DNA of 64,000 nucleotides from Eleginops maclovinus (taxonomy: Eukaryota > Chordata > Actinopteri > Perciformes > Eleginopidae): positions 35,506,881-35,570,880 of the forward strand of contig NC_086352.1 in assembly GCF_036324505.1 (NCBI RefSeq), read 5' to 3'. The notes under the pieces were generated by a model that worked only from the letters and a program-made list of their open reading frames with translations, did not search any database and had not been told where the DNA came from. The first letter of the stretch is position 1, and each line of letters begins with the position of its first letter. Below, one piece after another: positions 46,913 through 58,460 of the stretch. The position numbers were made by a program, and so were the translations under genes.

Positions 46913-49560
46913 CAGGGGTTTTCAACCGGTGGTCCGCGGACCCCTGGTGGTCCGCGGCGGCATTGCATGTGGTACAGTCTTGCGAGCAAAGTTGACACAC
47001 ATTTATAAGCATAGCCGACGAGAGTATTTTAAGATAGGTTGTAGTACAGCAAACATTTGTTACATATGTACTAGTCTAGCTATATATCTAGCACCAATGG
47101 ATCGTTTTGTAGTGAGGAAAGTGCCAGAGGGACAGGCTGCCATGACAGAGGGTCAGGCTGCCACGACAGAGGGACAGGCCGCCACGATAGGGCAAGGACA
47201 GGCTTCCGAAGCGTCAACTTCGCAAAAAAGACGAAAAAGAAAATACAATGAGGAATATGTTAAATATGGATTCACAGTGACGACAGACAGAGCAGGAGAG
47301 GAGGTACCACTGTGTTTCGTATGTTCAACAATTCTCTGTAATGAAGCTATGAAGCCGTCGAAACTTACGCGGCATATGGAGACGCATCACGTCCACTTGA
47401 AGGCCAAACCCGTTGAGTACATGCAACAGATGTTGCGTGATTTCAAAGGACAGCAGGCTACCATGAGGAAGAGTGCAAAAATAAATGAAAACGCACTGAA
47501 AGCATCGTATCTGGTCGCTCTCAGGGTTGCAAAAAGTAAGAAGCCCCATACCATTGCAGAGCAGCTTATATTGCCAGCAGCCATAGATATGTGCAGAGCT
47601 ATGGTAAGCGAAGAATGTGCCAACAAATTAAAAACTATTCCGTTGTCAGACAACACAATCGGAAGACGAATTGGGGAAATGGCAAATGATGTCAAAGACC
47701 AGCTGATGGCAAAACTTCAGACAGTTCTGTTTTCCCTTCAAATCGACGAGACGACAGATGTTACTAATGATGCGCAACTGTTAACATTTGTGCGATACGA
47801 GGACAGTGGCACTATGTGCGAGGAATTTCTTTTTTGCAAACCACTGCCCGGGCGAACTACCGGTGTAGAAATATTTAAAGCACTGGACGATTTTTTCACG
47901 GAGCACAATATCTCGTGGCAGAGGTGCGTTGCATTATGCAGCGATGGGGCCCGAGCCATGAGTGGCAGCAAGACTGGACTGTTTGCGCATGTAAGGAGGG
48001 TGGCTCCGGGGGTAATTTGGACACACTGCCTGATTCATAGAGAGGCTCTCGCCTCCAAAGATCTCAGTGTTGAGCTCAGTGGTGTGTTTGATGTCGTTGT
48101 CAAGACGGTCAACTTCATAAAACGAAACGCATTGAATACACGCCTGTTTTCATCCCTATGCCATGACTTGGGAAGTGAACACAGCTCTCTCCTTTATCAT
48201 TCAGAGGTGCGTTGGCTGTCTCGCGGCGCTGTGCTCGCCCGTGTGTTTGAACTACGCGGAGCTATCTACGAGTTCTTGTGCGAGAAGCATTCTGATCTGG
48301 CTTCCAATTTCAACGATAGTTACTGGTTAACTAAGCTGGCGTACCTCACAGATGTTTTTGCAGAGCTGAACAAGTTGAACAGCTCCATGCAAGGGAGAGA
48401 TGCAAACGTCATGCAGCTCTACGAGAAGCTCGACGCATTTGTGAAAAAAATGTCAAAGTGGATCGAACGAGTGGAGAGCAATAACTTGGCGATGTTTCCT
48501 TCAGTTGAGGAATACCCTGACAGCACTGACATCAACGACACTATATGTGAGCATTTGAGGAAGCTTGTGCGTCAATTCGCAAAGTACTTCACTGATTCGG
48601 AAGAGTGGCGCCGTGACAGCAAGTGGATCCTGCTCCCATTCAGTGACGATGCATCAGTAGGGTCAAGTCTGACGGCTGTGGAAGAGGATAAGCTGATTGA
48701 GATGTCCACAGACTCTGTCAGGAGGCATATGTACGACACACAGCCCCTTGTTAAATTCTGGATAAGTTGCCAGACAGAATTTCCACAGCTTGCTGCAAAA
48801 GCAATGAGGTGTCTTTTGCCCTTTCCAACCACATACCTGTGTGAGAGTGGTTTTTCTACACTGGCGTACTTAAAGAATAAGTACAGGGCTAGGCTTGATC
48901 CAGAGAATGACATGAGACTGTCTCTGTCTACCATTTCGCCACGAATAGACAGGCTGTGTGGACTTCACCACGCCCAGATATCACACTGACAGGTAGGCCT
49001 AATTCTCCCATGTTTTCACTGTTACGACCCTGGCGGGTTTAGGCCCCGCCCTGTGTTAATGGTAAGCCTGTTCTCTCTCCCTGCTTTTCTCAATCTCTCT
49101 CTGCTTTTCTCAATCTCTCTGTCTCTACAGCAGGTGATTGGTGACAGGTCTGTCCTGGCTGGGTTATAAAAGCCCTGACCAGCCAGCAGTTGAGGCTGCC
49201 TTGGTCTTCATTTGTTGGATTTTGGTTCTCCGGTGTTGTTGGATTTTTGTTCTCCGTTGTTGTTTTGTCACACACCTAGACTGACTTTGCATGACATTTT
49301 TAGTTACTTTTCCCAATACTGAATTGCACAACACTTTATTATTCTTTATTCTTTCTTTAAAATAATCTTTAATTTAATTTAATTTAATAAATCTACTTTT
49401 ATTATTATAAAATCTGCGTGGCGTCTCTTTCATGTTTCATGCATTGAGCTATGCATGTAACACCAAATACACACGCGCACGCGCAGGCACATCAGTGGGC
49501 CGCGGATTGCTTTCTAGTCCGAATGGTGGTCCCTGGGACAAAACCAGTTGAAAACCCCTG
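46913..49560 (+). mobile_element. SCAND3/ZBED5-like hAT, plus copy (right arm), intact
   Basis: The 2648-bp element has ends CAGGGGTTTTCAACCGG and CCAGTTGAAAACCCCTG, and a perfect TSD CTGTAATG at 46905-46912 and 49561-49568. Only 18 bases, including both TSDs, separate it from the inverted copy. Subterminal GGTCCGCGG repeats may be transposase sites. Both TIRs and the transposase are intact. Confidence 0.95.
47097..48989 (+). CDS. hAT transposase, SCAND3/ZBED5-like, intact
   Basis: The 630-residue protein starts MDRFVVRKVPEGQAAM; an ATG at 46929 adds 56 residues from the terminal repeat and is unlikely. A short GQAA(M/T)TE tandem (about residues 12-34) precedes a basic stretch (KRRKRKY). A BED-like finger follows: PLCFVCSTILCNEAM with HMETHH (about residues 70-100). 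Catalytic-core motifs are FSLQIDETTDVTNDAQ, VALCSDGARAMSGSKTGLF and WTHCLIHREALASK. The hAT dimerisation domain is at the end: FPTTYLCESGFSTLAYLKNK. A stop follows LHHAQISH. No lesion is seen, so it could act on both neighbours' ends. Confidence 0.93.
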   Translation: MDRFVVRKVPEGQAAMTEGQAATTEGQAATIGQGQASEASTSQKRRKRKYNEEYVKYGFTVTTDRAGEEVPLCFVCSTILCNEAMKPSKLTRHMETHHVHLKAKPVEYMQQMLRDFKGQQATMRKSAKINENALKASYLVALRVAKSKKPHTIAEQLILPAAIDMCRAMVSEECANKLKTIPLSDNTIGRRIGEMANDVKDQLMAKLQTVLFSLQIDETTDVTNDAQLLTFVRYEDSGTMCEEFLFCKPLPGRTTGVEIFKALDDFFTEHNISWQRCVALCSDGARAMSGSKTGLFAHVRRVAPGVIWTHCLIHREALASKDLSVELSGVFDVVVKTVNFIKRNALNTRLFSSLCHDLGSEHSSLLYHSEVRWLSRGAVLARVFELRGAIYEFLCEKHSDLASNFNDSYWLTKLAYLTDVFAELNKLNSSMQGRDANVMQLYEKLDAFVKKMSKWIERVESNNLAMFPSVEEYPDSTDINDTICEHLRKLVRQFAKYFTDSEEWRRDSKWILLPFSDDASVGSSLTAVEEDKLIEMSTDSVRRHMYDTQPLVKFWISCQTEFPQLAAKAMRCLLPFPTTYLCESGFSTLAYLKNKYRARLDPENDMRLSLSTISPRIDRLCGLHHAQISH

Positions 49561-50426
49561 CTGTAATGTAATATAATGTAATGTAATGTCCCCTGTTGCT
49601 TTCCAATTTAGCTAGCTCTTATGGGGCACATGCTAAAGCCATACCGATTATTACTCAGTAACAACATCCCGTATGAATGAATAGGTGGCTCGCTCAGCTC
49701 GTGTGGATAGTTTTGGTTATTGCACGGTTATCTTGGCTAATTGCTGAATCTAGTAATCAGGCTGATAACTGAGTCAGCATCAAGCCGAACAATTTATTAT
49801 AAACTACAGTTGCTACCGGTACTAGATCATCCAGTGTTGTCATAAGCTTCTTCACAATTACATCAAATGGAGTGATTATTTATGAACTTACTAAGTATCG
49901 AAAGTTACATCTGAAAACCAAGAGACTGATTTTAGATATTTAAAGAAAAAATAAATTGAAACAATGCTCCTTTTCTTCTTAGTTGAACATTTAGACCATA
50001 ATGAAAGGTTTTGTCTTATTTAAACATGAAATAACTGTGAAGATGTTTGGATACCAAATCCATAAACATCAAAGACTTTGAAAATATGTTTAGGCTGCTA
50101 TGGTATTGTAACCGCCTTCGAGTAAAATAAAGCTACTCACTGCCGCAGTAAACACACGGTTAACACACACTTGTCATTTCAGGGACACCATTTAGTGGCG
50201 TGAACGTTACAACGAAACTTTATGGGTTCAATGACATATTCACATATCCGAAGCTAAATTAACAGCAACGACAGACTAAAAGACTTAACGATTACGTCTA
50301 ACATCCGATCTAACTAAAGTCACCTATAGTTACCTCATTTAGGATTGCATATTGTGAGCGTGGTTAGGCAGCGAGATGATGAATGAAGGGACCATTGAAC
50401 ACTGCCATTGAGGCGCATGCGCACTT

Positions 50427-50670
50427 CGTATCTCATAATTTCGACTTTTTATCTCATAATTTCGACTTTTTTATCTCATAATTATGACTTTTTATCTCAT
50501 AATTTCGACTTTTTATCTCATAATTTCGACTTTTTAATCTCATAATTATGACTTTTTATCTCATAATTTCGACTTTTTATCTCATAATTATGACTTTTTA
50601 TCTCATAATTCCGACTTTTTATCTCATAATTATGACTTTTTATCTCATAATTTCGACTTTTTTACTTTTC
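50427..50670. repeat. Minisatellite in right TIR
   Basis: About twelve units of ATCTCATAATTTCGACTTTT and ATCTCATAATTATGACTTTT, the inverse of the array at 43613-43792, with more copies than the left arm. Confidence 0.9.
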
Positions 50671-51612
50671 TTTTTTCTTTTTTTATGGCGGAAATGGGCT
50701 TCCATAGATAGGACATGCCTGTGTAGGCTGTGATCCAGACTGTAAAAGAGACAACCTCCTGATTGGCATGTTCCACAGCAAAACCCTCCCCCAAAACAAG
50801 GAGAGAGTGTTGGCTTCACTGAGAGGTAAGGGAATTGCCGAGTAGTTGTTGCAACTACAGATGGGGTTGAAATTCCCTAATGTTTCACATGTGGTAATGT
50901 ACGGGGCTCCAGGTGACCTAGAGGCAATTTTACAACAGGTGGGCAGGGCTGGAAGGCATGGTCAGCCATCACATGCCATCCTCTACAACACCGGACAGTA
51001 TTTCAGGGTGGATGAAGAGGTAAAACAACTGCTTGCTGTTGGAAAAAAACACATGCTTTAGGAAATCTCTCTACGCACATTTTGAAGCAGAACCCAGCAA
51101 TGTAGAGCCACGCCATCTCTGTTGTACATACTGTCAGACTGTTTGCTCTTGTTCATCTGGCACATGTACAGAACCCATGCCAAATTATGAACGGTTTGAA
51201 GATGAACCGATTAATCTGAGATCTAGGCATGTGGATGCAAATGATAAATATTTGATTTCAGATTTGCTGAATGACTACAGGAGTAATTCAATTAATTCCT
51301 CGAATCGACAGTACACCTCACATGCAGCGTGCACAGGATTCAGTCAGCAACTGGTGGATGCATTGTCAATACATATTTGACCTGTCAGACATTATTGCTA
51401 ACGTTCCTGTGTTTAGATTGGACCATGCGAAGGAGATTTTAATTATCATTAGTGATGTTTTTGGGGATATTGATGTGGATCTGCAATGTGATTCAGGGGG
51501 GTATTTAACTAACCAAGATCTCTATTACATTGACTACTTTGACGATGATGATGCTGCTGCTGGTGAAGATATACTCAGGAGCCATGTCAGTAGCTCAGAG
51601 TCCGAACAGTAA

Positions 51613-52038
51613 ATTCAGTGACACACTTTGAACCCCTTTGTGTACTCATGCAGGAACATGGTTGGTGTGTCAGTTGTACATATTGTTGTAAATGTGTTTG
51701 GTTGTAATTTGTGCTTTTTTCTACAAAACTGTACACAAATAAAAGTGCCAAAAAATGTACTTGTAAGACCATAATTAAGGTATAAAAAAAAGCCATACGA
51801 CATACTATGAAAAGGTGTTTACTATACATCTGCAAATGGAGTAAGGATATTCATTACATATTCTTTAACTAAAAAGTACAAACTTTATATAAAAAGGACA
51901 ATTAGTGTATAGACATTATATTTACTCCTTGTCTGTGCATAACACAATGAACTATTTAAACAACATTTACACCAACATTCCAAGTAGTCCTATGACAGAG
52001 CTTCAAAGCTGGTCCATTACAAACCAGTAACAGATTAA
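51613..52038. other. Convergent 3' region between helicase and transposase
   Basis: Only 426 bases separate the two stops. AATAAAAGTGCC at about 51739 could be the helicase poly(A) signal. No repeat boundary is seen, so the two genes probably belonged to one element. Confidence 0.5.
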
Positions 52039-54722
52039 AGTGCTACAGCCCTCCAGTCTTTCAGCCTGGAACGCATCCATGGCTATAAGTCCTTATAATT
52101 TAGCTTGGACAGAATGTTTCTGTCAAAATTAGGGAATGCAGAGAAGTGTCTTCCCGATTGGTGGCTGAAAACTTCTGTCTTCCTTAATACCCCAAGTACA
52201 GTTAAAATGTTGGCTTTGAGATCAGCTGCATGGTGGATGCCACTAGGCTGGGATAGCTGGAGCTCTCGGTCTGCTGTTTCCATCAGGGTTTCTAATACAC
52301 CAGCAGATCTGCTGACCCTGTCAGCTGTTTGCTCTGTAAGGTTAGTGCCTTTGTTCCTCAAAAACGATTTAAGGAGGTTGTTGAGGTGCTCGAGATCAAG
52401 AGGGATATTTTTCCCTTTCCCACCCCTGCTATTCCAGAATTCAGTACGTTCTTTTTCTGTAATCAATCAAACCAGAGGAAGCAGGCTCGACAACTAGCAT
52501 AGAGATTAGATAGCACAAGAGTGTGGATTTGTTCTTGTGGGTCTGGCTTTTTGACAAGTGAAGTCTTTGGTGCAACCTGGCTCACGACAAGGGAGCTTCT
52601 CCTTCTCAGTGCATTGGGCCCTTGCTGCTTCAGTAACGCCAGCTGACAGTCCAGAAATGTCTGTAGACATCAAAAACTTGTCAACGACCTCTGCCGCAGA
52701 GTCATGGAGCCAGGTCCTCTTCACTTCAGCAGATCCTTGCTGGATGTGGTCTGGTACTACCCCATCAGTTCTAGCTGTGACAAGACAAAACCAACAAAAA
52801 AACACTATAAGTTCATACATTTTACCTGAAGCCAAGAAAAAAATAATGTTTGATTCCTTGATTTAATCCTTTGAACAAAATGTAACGGATACAAACAAGT
52901 GACATCATCCAAATGGAAATGTTCCATTGCTGCCGCAAGGAAAAGTGCTGTTGTGTCAATCTCCACAAACTGTTTGTAAGCGTTGTATGCAGCATGTGGG
53001 CCTTTTTCCGCATTGCTGCACCTGTAAATCACATAGCAGTTATTAAAAAGGCGTATGAAACCTCTGCCTGTTAGATTCAATTCATAGTTCATAAATTCAT
53101 GGCGGCATGTGTTTGTCAGTAGTACCAAGAGCCCCTTTGGCCCTTAAAGCCCCAACGGAAAGCAGCACATTCATGGGGGCTGTGCTTTCTTGGAAACATT
53201 CACACAGTTCATTCATCCACGCCAACATCATAGTTGGCCAAGATCATCTTCTGGGAAACATGGGAAACTTCATCTTGCATGATATTTAGTCCTTTTGAAA
53301 GTGCTGGAGCACATCCACCAAGTCGGCAGTTTTTGTTTCATCCTTGAATAGAAGTCCAAGTGGGTACTACAAAAGTGTAATATTACAATCATGTGTCAGT
53401 GTGTGAAAAAGTAAAAGCATACTAATAAGTGCGTTTGATCTGCAACTTGCACTGTGAAATTACAAAATGATTTGTTTCATTTGATAATTTAAGGAGATGA
53501 AACTCACATGAATGGATGGCAGGGCCATTTCTTCAGAGAACTGGTGGGGGATGTGGTGAACAGCCACACTGGGGAGGGTCTTGAATGAGACCAAATAAGT
53601 TGTCAGGATTCGGCTCTTCAAAACAACAAATTCCCGATGCATACTGGCTTGTGTGTCTGGTCCAGGAAGTGAATTTCCAAGATCATAGTCGATCAAAGAA
53701 TTTGTCGGTTTCAACTTGTCGATGTGTAGTGACGGGACTCTGTTGATGACACACATGTGGGTGGATCCAGTGTATTGACTTGTTGGTTTGGCTGGTAGAC
53801 TGATGATGCGTCTGAATGTAAACGTTCAGGTTGTCGAATATGTTTGAATATGTTTGAGGTGCAGATGAGGTTGGAAGTGCTGAGGCAGACAATGGAGCAA
53901 CACCTAAATCGGCCATGTCCTGCTCTGACAGTGTATTGAATGTGAAGACATCAACGGCGTCCACCTCCTTGCTTGTTTGGACAATGGTCTCTCTGGTAGG
54001 GAACAAATAAATCAAGTTAGTCATTATAGTAGAAAAAAAATGCATACCTCCAAAGTTTACCAAAAGGTTATGTTAAACAAACTCACCGGATAAGGACAGG
54101 TCTTCAAGGCTTCTTTGAATTATCCTCTCTTGGTAAACTGTGCTTGGCTGATTCAGGAATAACTCCAAGTCCCGTTTTAAGGACATCACTGGAAGCATCC
54201 AGTGTTGGGCCATTTCTTTCTGTTTGCCAACTGCATGTACTGTAGAAATGCCAAGGAAAACAGCCTTTTTTTTGCCCCACCATACAATAATACTGAATTT
54301 ATGTAATGTGATAGGGCTGATAACCGAGGTTCTCTTCCTCTCAAAGCCACTGAGGCTGCAGCACAAATGTGAGGGAGAGAGTCTTTTGTGATTTTTGAAA
54401 AAATTCTAAACAGGAAAGGGGACAGTCGCTTCAGGTAATCATGTAAGTCTTGAAATGAAAATAATTGCAGGTCGAGAGCACTTGACCTCCACAGCATAAA
54501 ATGGTTCTGCTGGTTACACAGGGTCACACAGTCAGCTTCCACTAGATCCAGCACACTGGCTTGTAAATGGTCCATTACCTCTCTTTTCCTTGAAATGAGA
54601 TTGGCAGCTCTTGTAAAATACCTTTTTGCCAAATTCTCAACAATGCCAGCTATGTCAGATTGGCATGTCAGTGTCTTTTTTTGCGTGAGGTCATACTTGA
54701 TCACAACCTGATATAACAACAA

Positions 54723-55238
54723 AAGGAGAATCTTGCATTAAAATGTAATTCGAAAATCTTACATTCACATGATAAGTCTACCTGGAGAGAGAAGTAGGTT
54801 TATGGTATGCTGAATGGAGGGGAGGGTCTACAACAGTTAGCTTTACAGCCTCTAGCTCCCCTCCTATCTTACTTGCATTACCACCAAACTAATAAACAAG
54901 CTAATACAGGTCCGCAACGTCGGATGTTGCAAGCGTAAATTAGATATAAGATCTGCGACCCACAACCACACAGTGCTTCGGACTGCTAGCCAGTTAGCCA
55001 CAAGCCCAGGCTCCACTGACTGCCTCCTGAGGTGTCGGGAAGTGAGGTTTACTTAACGTTCTAGCGCACAACTAGTCTAAGCTAGTTGGCATCCGTTACA
55101 TCTGTCTCACGGCTAGCCTACACCGATAGTCTGGCGGCGACACTCAAGACAGAAACAGATCAGTCACGAAACATACATTTGGCCAAAGAAACGCTAGCTC
55201 TGACTGAGGGGGGAGGTCGGAGATTCCTGGTGTAGTTA
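54723..55238. other. Probable intron of the transposase gene
   Basis: No gene is recognised. It lies between coding pieces of the DUF6589-like gene and is followed by the Harbinger-like MITE. Confidence 0.4.
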
Positions 55239-55995
55239 TGCCGCGTTCCATTTACGTCGGAGGTCGGAACTGGGAGTGACGTCACATCCGAGTTGACTGC
55301 GTTCCAGTAACACAAGTCAGAAAAGATGGACGCTCACAGGAAGGCTGTTGTTGTATTTGCTCTTGCCAAATACCAAAAATTACAGAACAAATATGCAGTC
55401 CACCTGAAAAACTTTAAAAACTCCACATAAATAGAAAAAACTACAGACCTAACACACTGTTTTGAAACATGTAATGTTTAAGGCCAAATCTAGTCAAAAT
55501 ATGTATGTATGTAATTTTTTTTCCGGTATCATATAGCAAACTATTTGGAACATCCTTACAGTATTTTAAATTAGACTATTTTAAGTATTCCAACAAAGCA
55601 AGCCATGAACGTTCGCCTTGTTTACAGATTTAGCAATTACCTCGGGTTAGCCATTGTTAGGAATACCGGTTGATAACAGAGCTCTGTGTCATATTTTGTG
55701 CATATAAATATTGTAGCAACATATCTTCAGATAGAACATGAGCGGTACTTTATGTACAGGTGATTTAATGTGACACAAATAGTAGTGAAGAGCTAAAAAT
55801 GTTATGTGATCAACGTGTTTACTTACTGTTTATGTGCTGGGCAGCCATGTTGTGTGTGAATTGAAAGTTGAACTGGGGTATGACGAGGCATCTCCGAGTT
55901 TCTGAGTAGGAAGTCCGACCTGAGGGGGCTTCCAGTTGAAATTTCCGACTGGGATGTCGGATAATCCCACTTCCCAGTTCAACTGGAACGCAGCA
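55239..55995. mobile_element. 757-bp Harbinger-like MITE
   Basis: Ends TGCCGCGTTCCA and TGGAACGCAGCA with imperfect longer inverted repeats (CGGAGGTCGGAACTGGGAG against CCCACTTCCCAGTTC). The 3-bp flank TTA at 55236-55238 and 55996-55998 fits PIF/Harbinger TSDs. An inner block (about 55600-55760) recurs inverted inside hAT copy 1 at about 4780-4925. Confidence 0.75.
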
Positions 55996-56517
55996 TTAGG
56001 CTACGTTTTCAACGAGGCTAGCAGCTGCTGTTGATACCATTTACATGGATGCTTATCTGAGGCAATACAACGAAAGACAAAACAGCATGACAGAGAATTA
56101 GAGATAAACAACATCTTGTTTAGTTTCCCTACCTCGGTCACACTGCTTCGCGATGGCATTTCAGTAGATTTCCTGGACTTTTTTACGGCCCTTTGAGTTT
56201 TGGAAGGTGTTGAGTCTCTGTCTCTCAGTGGAACTGGCATTTACCACCTGACATGCCTCCGTCGTATGCTCGTTCTTTCACTTCTGTAATATTTCTGTAT
56301 CGAGCAGTAGCCTGGTAACCACTGCGCAGCATTTACGGCAGATCCGAAATGATCGAAGTGGTGTATTGTCAATGATAAGACCCAGCTTTGACAGTTGGCT
56401 GTAAAAAGTATCGCTGTCCTTACTGCCAAAAATAAATTTAGAATGTACAATTGTTCCGTTTATTCTTAAATTTAACGTACAAAACCTGCAGCTGTCGTTG
56501 ACAGACATCTTCCCACA

Positions 56518-58460
56518 GCCTGAGCAGCTACGTGGTATCCGGTCAGTTCCGGTGCAGTCATCCCCACTATCAAAAAGCCAGGCTCTGACCCAGACGACCC
56601 CAACAACTACCGTCCAATCTCCAACCTCCCTTTCCTCAGCAAAGTCTTGGAAAGAGCAGTGGCTGCACAGCTTCAACATCACCTGTCCCACCATGAGCTC
56701 TTCAAACCCCTCAAATCTGGTTTTAAAACCCACCAAAGCACTGAGACCGCCCTCATCAGAATCCCTAATGACCTTCTGCTTGCTGCCGACAATGGCCTCA
56801 TCTCCATCCTCATCCTCCTTGACCTTTCTGCAGCTTTTGATACAGTCTCCCATACCATCCTTCTCCACCGCCTCTCTGAGCTCATCGGGCTCAGTGGCTC
56901 AGCACTGTCCTGGTTCCGGTCCTACCTCACAGACCGGAAACAATTCATCACCCTAAATGGCTCCAACTCTCATACAGCACCCGTCAACCATGGCGTGCCC
57001 CAGGGCTCTGTGCTAGGTCCTCTGCTGTTCAAAATTTACATGCTACCCCTAGGTCATATCATCCGTAAACATGGACTCAACTTCCACTGCTACGCCGATT
57101 ATACCCAACTCTATATCAGCACAAACCCCTCCTCCCAGCTCCCACCCACACAACTTATCAACTGCCTGCAGGAACTCAAATCATGGATGACCACAAACCT
57201 ACTCAAACTAAACAGCAATAAGACAGAGCTCATGGTGGTGACCCCTGCACCACAGCTCAGGAAAGTTGGTGACCTGGCCCTGGTTGTGGATGGCTGCTCC
57301 ATTTCCCCATCACCTGAGGTGCGCAACCTGGGCGTCATCCTGAACTCCACTCTCTCCTTCAGGTCCCACATCAACAACATCACCAAGTATGCCTTCTACT
57401 GTTAGGTTCAGACCTGTGTCTGAACCTGGTTGCTCAGAGAATTCAACATGCACAATCAGAAAAAGACAAGGGGCCTCCGTTAGTTTTACTTGCAGCAAGG
57501 GGAGTCCGGTCTGGGTCTTAGAGTTGTAAGCTCTTCACCAGATCTCTGCCAACTCCGACTCCGGACTTCCCCCAGTGCTCTTTTATTCATTAGCATACAT
57601 GATAAGGCGGAGCTCATGTTACACGACTTGTTATTGTCAATACTTCATTATGAACCTGAAACTCTGACACGTGACTAAGCGGTTAAGCATATCAATGTTT
57701 TTATCTGTCTAGACATTTTGTTCCTGTTTTCATCTGTCTGGAACATTTTGTTCCTGTTTTTATTTGTCTCTTAATAAGTACAAATAGCATGCAGTTACAT
57801 AGTTGTATAATGACAACTTATTTACAAACTTTCTCCAACATCTACCACCTCAGAAACATCTCACAACTCCGGCCTTCACTGACGCATTCAGTCACAGAGA
57901 CACTCATCCATGCCTTCATCACCTCCCGCCTGGACTACTGCAACGGTGTCCTGTCTGGACTGCCGACCAAGGCCCTTAGCAGACTCCAGTACGTCCAGAA
58001 CTCAGCTGCCAGGGTTCTAACTCACACAAAGCCCTGGCAGCATATCACTCCCATCCTCCAACAGCTCCACTGGTTGCCAGTCAAGTCACGCTTCACCTAC
58101 AAGATCCTCCTGCTCACCTACAAATCTCTCCATGGATTCTCACCACAATACCTCACAGATCTCCTCCACCCCTACACTCAGTCACGTTCCCTGCGATCCT
58201 CTGACAAGGACCTGCTGGCCACTCCCTGCGAACTTTTGGGGACAGGGCCTTCTCTGCCAATGCTCTCACACTCTGGAACCTACCACTCTACCACTCCACG
58301 TCCACTCTGCCCAATCCCTGCCCATGTTCAAAAAGCACCTCAAAACATTTCTCTGCACTAAGTCCTTTGATCCCTAACCCCCACTCCCCTTTTCCCCTCC
58401 CTATTTGTAAAGCGACATTGGGTACCATGAAAGGCGCTATATAAGTTTAAGTTATTATTA
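56518..58460 (+). mobile_element. L2 LINE, 5' truncated, with a solo LTR inside
   Basis: RT coding lies at 56560-57399 and 57841-58361. Motifs: NNYRPISNLPFLSKVLERAV, SGFKTHQSTETALIRI, LLDLSAAFDTVSHTILLHRL, NHGVPQGSVLGPLLF, and the active site CYADYTQLY. The last position of YADD is Tyr, so the enzyme is dead. After the LTR it continues as HLRNISQLRPSL, FITSRLDYCNGVLSGLP, LHWLPVKSRFTYKILLLTYK. The 3' end GGCGCTATATAAGTTTAAG is typical of L2. The 5' side abuts the DUF6589-like gene. Confidence 0.9.
57400..57840 (+). repeat. Solo LTR in the L2 element
   Basis: 441 bp from TGTTAGGTTCAGACC to TTTCTCCAACA with a perfect 5-bp TSD TCTAC at 57395-57399 and 57841-57845. Removing it and one TSD restores the L2 frame (KYAFY to HLRNIS). 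TAATAAGT near the 3' end could be a weak poly(A) signal. Family unknown. Confidence 0.88.

Larger units (their letters stand above)
43572..50706. mobile_element. Large element with TIRs of about 0.5 kb, inserted in the helicase gene
   Basis: Ends are TATGGAAGCCCATTTCC and its inverse, flanked by the 6-bp repeat GATAGG at 43566-43571 and 50707-50712. The arms (about 43572-44115 and 50095-50706) match closely along their length and include a minisatellite. Between them lie a SINE-tail-like sequence (CGCTTTGGATGAAAGCGTC) and two hAT elements. Without the hATs it is about 1.9 kb and codes for nothing, so it is non-autonomous. A 6-bp TSD does not fit hAT or Tc1; the superfamily is undetermined. 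Confidence 0.85.
43350..51612 (+). pseudogene. RecQ-type helicase, C-terminal part, split by a 7.1-kb insertion
   Basis: Coding pieces are about 43350-43571 and 50713-51612. The first reads AVQIIASPNKTNIRLGLRKV, then DWIVQHAKDKGSTTQPVLIY, CQTLKSVRRVFSYLKAELIG. Removing 43572-50712 continues the frame as HACVGCDPDCKRDNLLIGMF and HSKTLPQNKERVLASLRGKG. Motif VI (ILQQVGRAGRHGQPSHAIL) and a Cys-rich block (RHLCCTYCQTVCSCSSGTC) follow, then an acidic C-terminus. Helicase motifs I-III are missing. Frameshifts lie near 43450, 50835, 51045 (A-run) and 51370. RecQ enzymes unwind DNA 3' to 5'; here it most likely served a DNA transposon. Confidence 0.8.
52039..56509 (-). pseudogene. DUF6589/Academ-like transposase, multi-exon, decayed
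   Basis: Minus-strand exons read in order. MSVNDSCRFCTLNLRINGT with RSFRICRKCCAVV (56509-56280) is a Cys-pair zinc finger, followed by a TGA where Trp is expected. Next come TPSKTQRAVKKSRKSTEM (about 56200), HYINSVLLYGGAKKR (about 54290), IFDNLNVYIQTHHQSTSQTN (about 53800), SLPGPDTQASMHREFVVLKS (about 53650), RCSNAEKGPHAAYNAYKQFV (about 52960), KNIPLDLEHLNNLLKSFLRN (about 52390) and SKLNYKDL with a TAG, then PWM-SRLKDWRAVAL. A frameshift lies near 53750. The layout matches fish proteins with DUF6589 that I associate with Academ transposons; the transposase role is inferred. It faces the helicase tail to tail. Confidence 0.65.

Noticed and set aside
46929..47096. Upstream ATG extending the hAT transposase by 56 residues
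   Set aside because: The extension is translated terminal inverted repeat; MDRFVVRK at 47097 is the natural start.
52105..52866. Plus-strand frames over the DUF6589-like gene
   Set aside because: Antisense shadows; the minus strand carries the conserved protein motifs.
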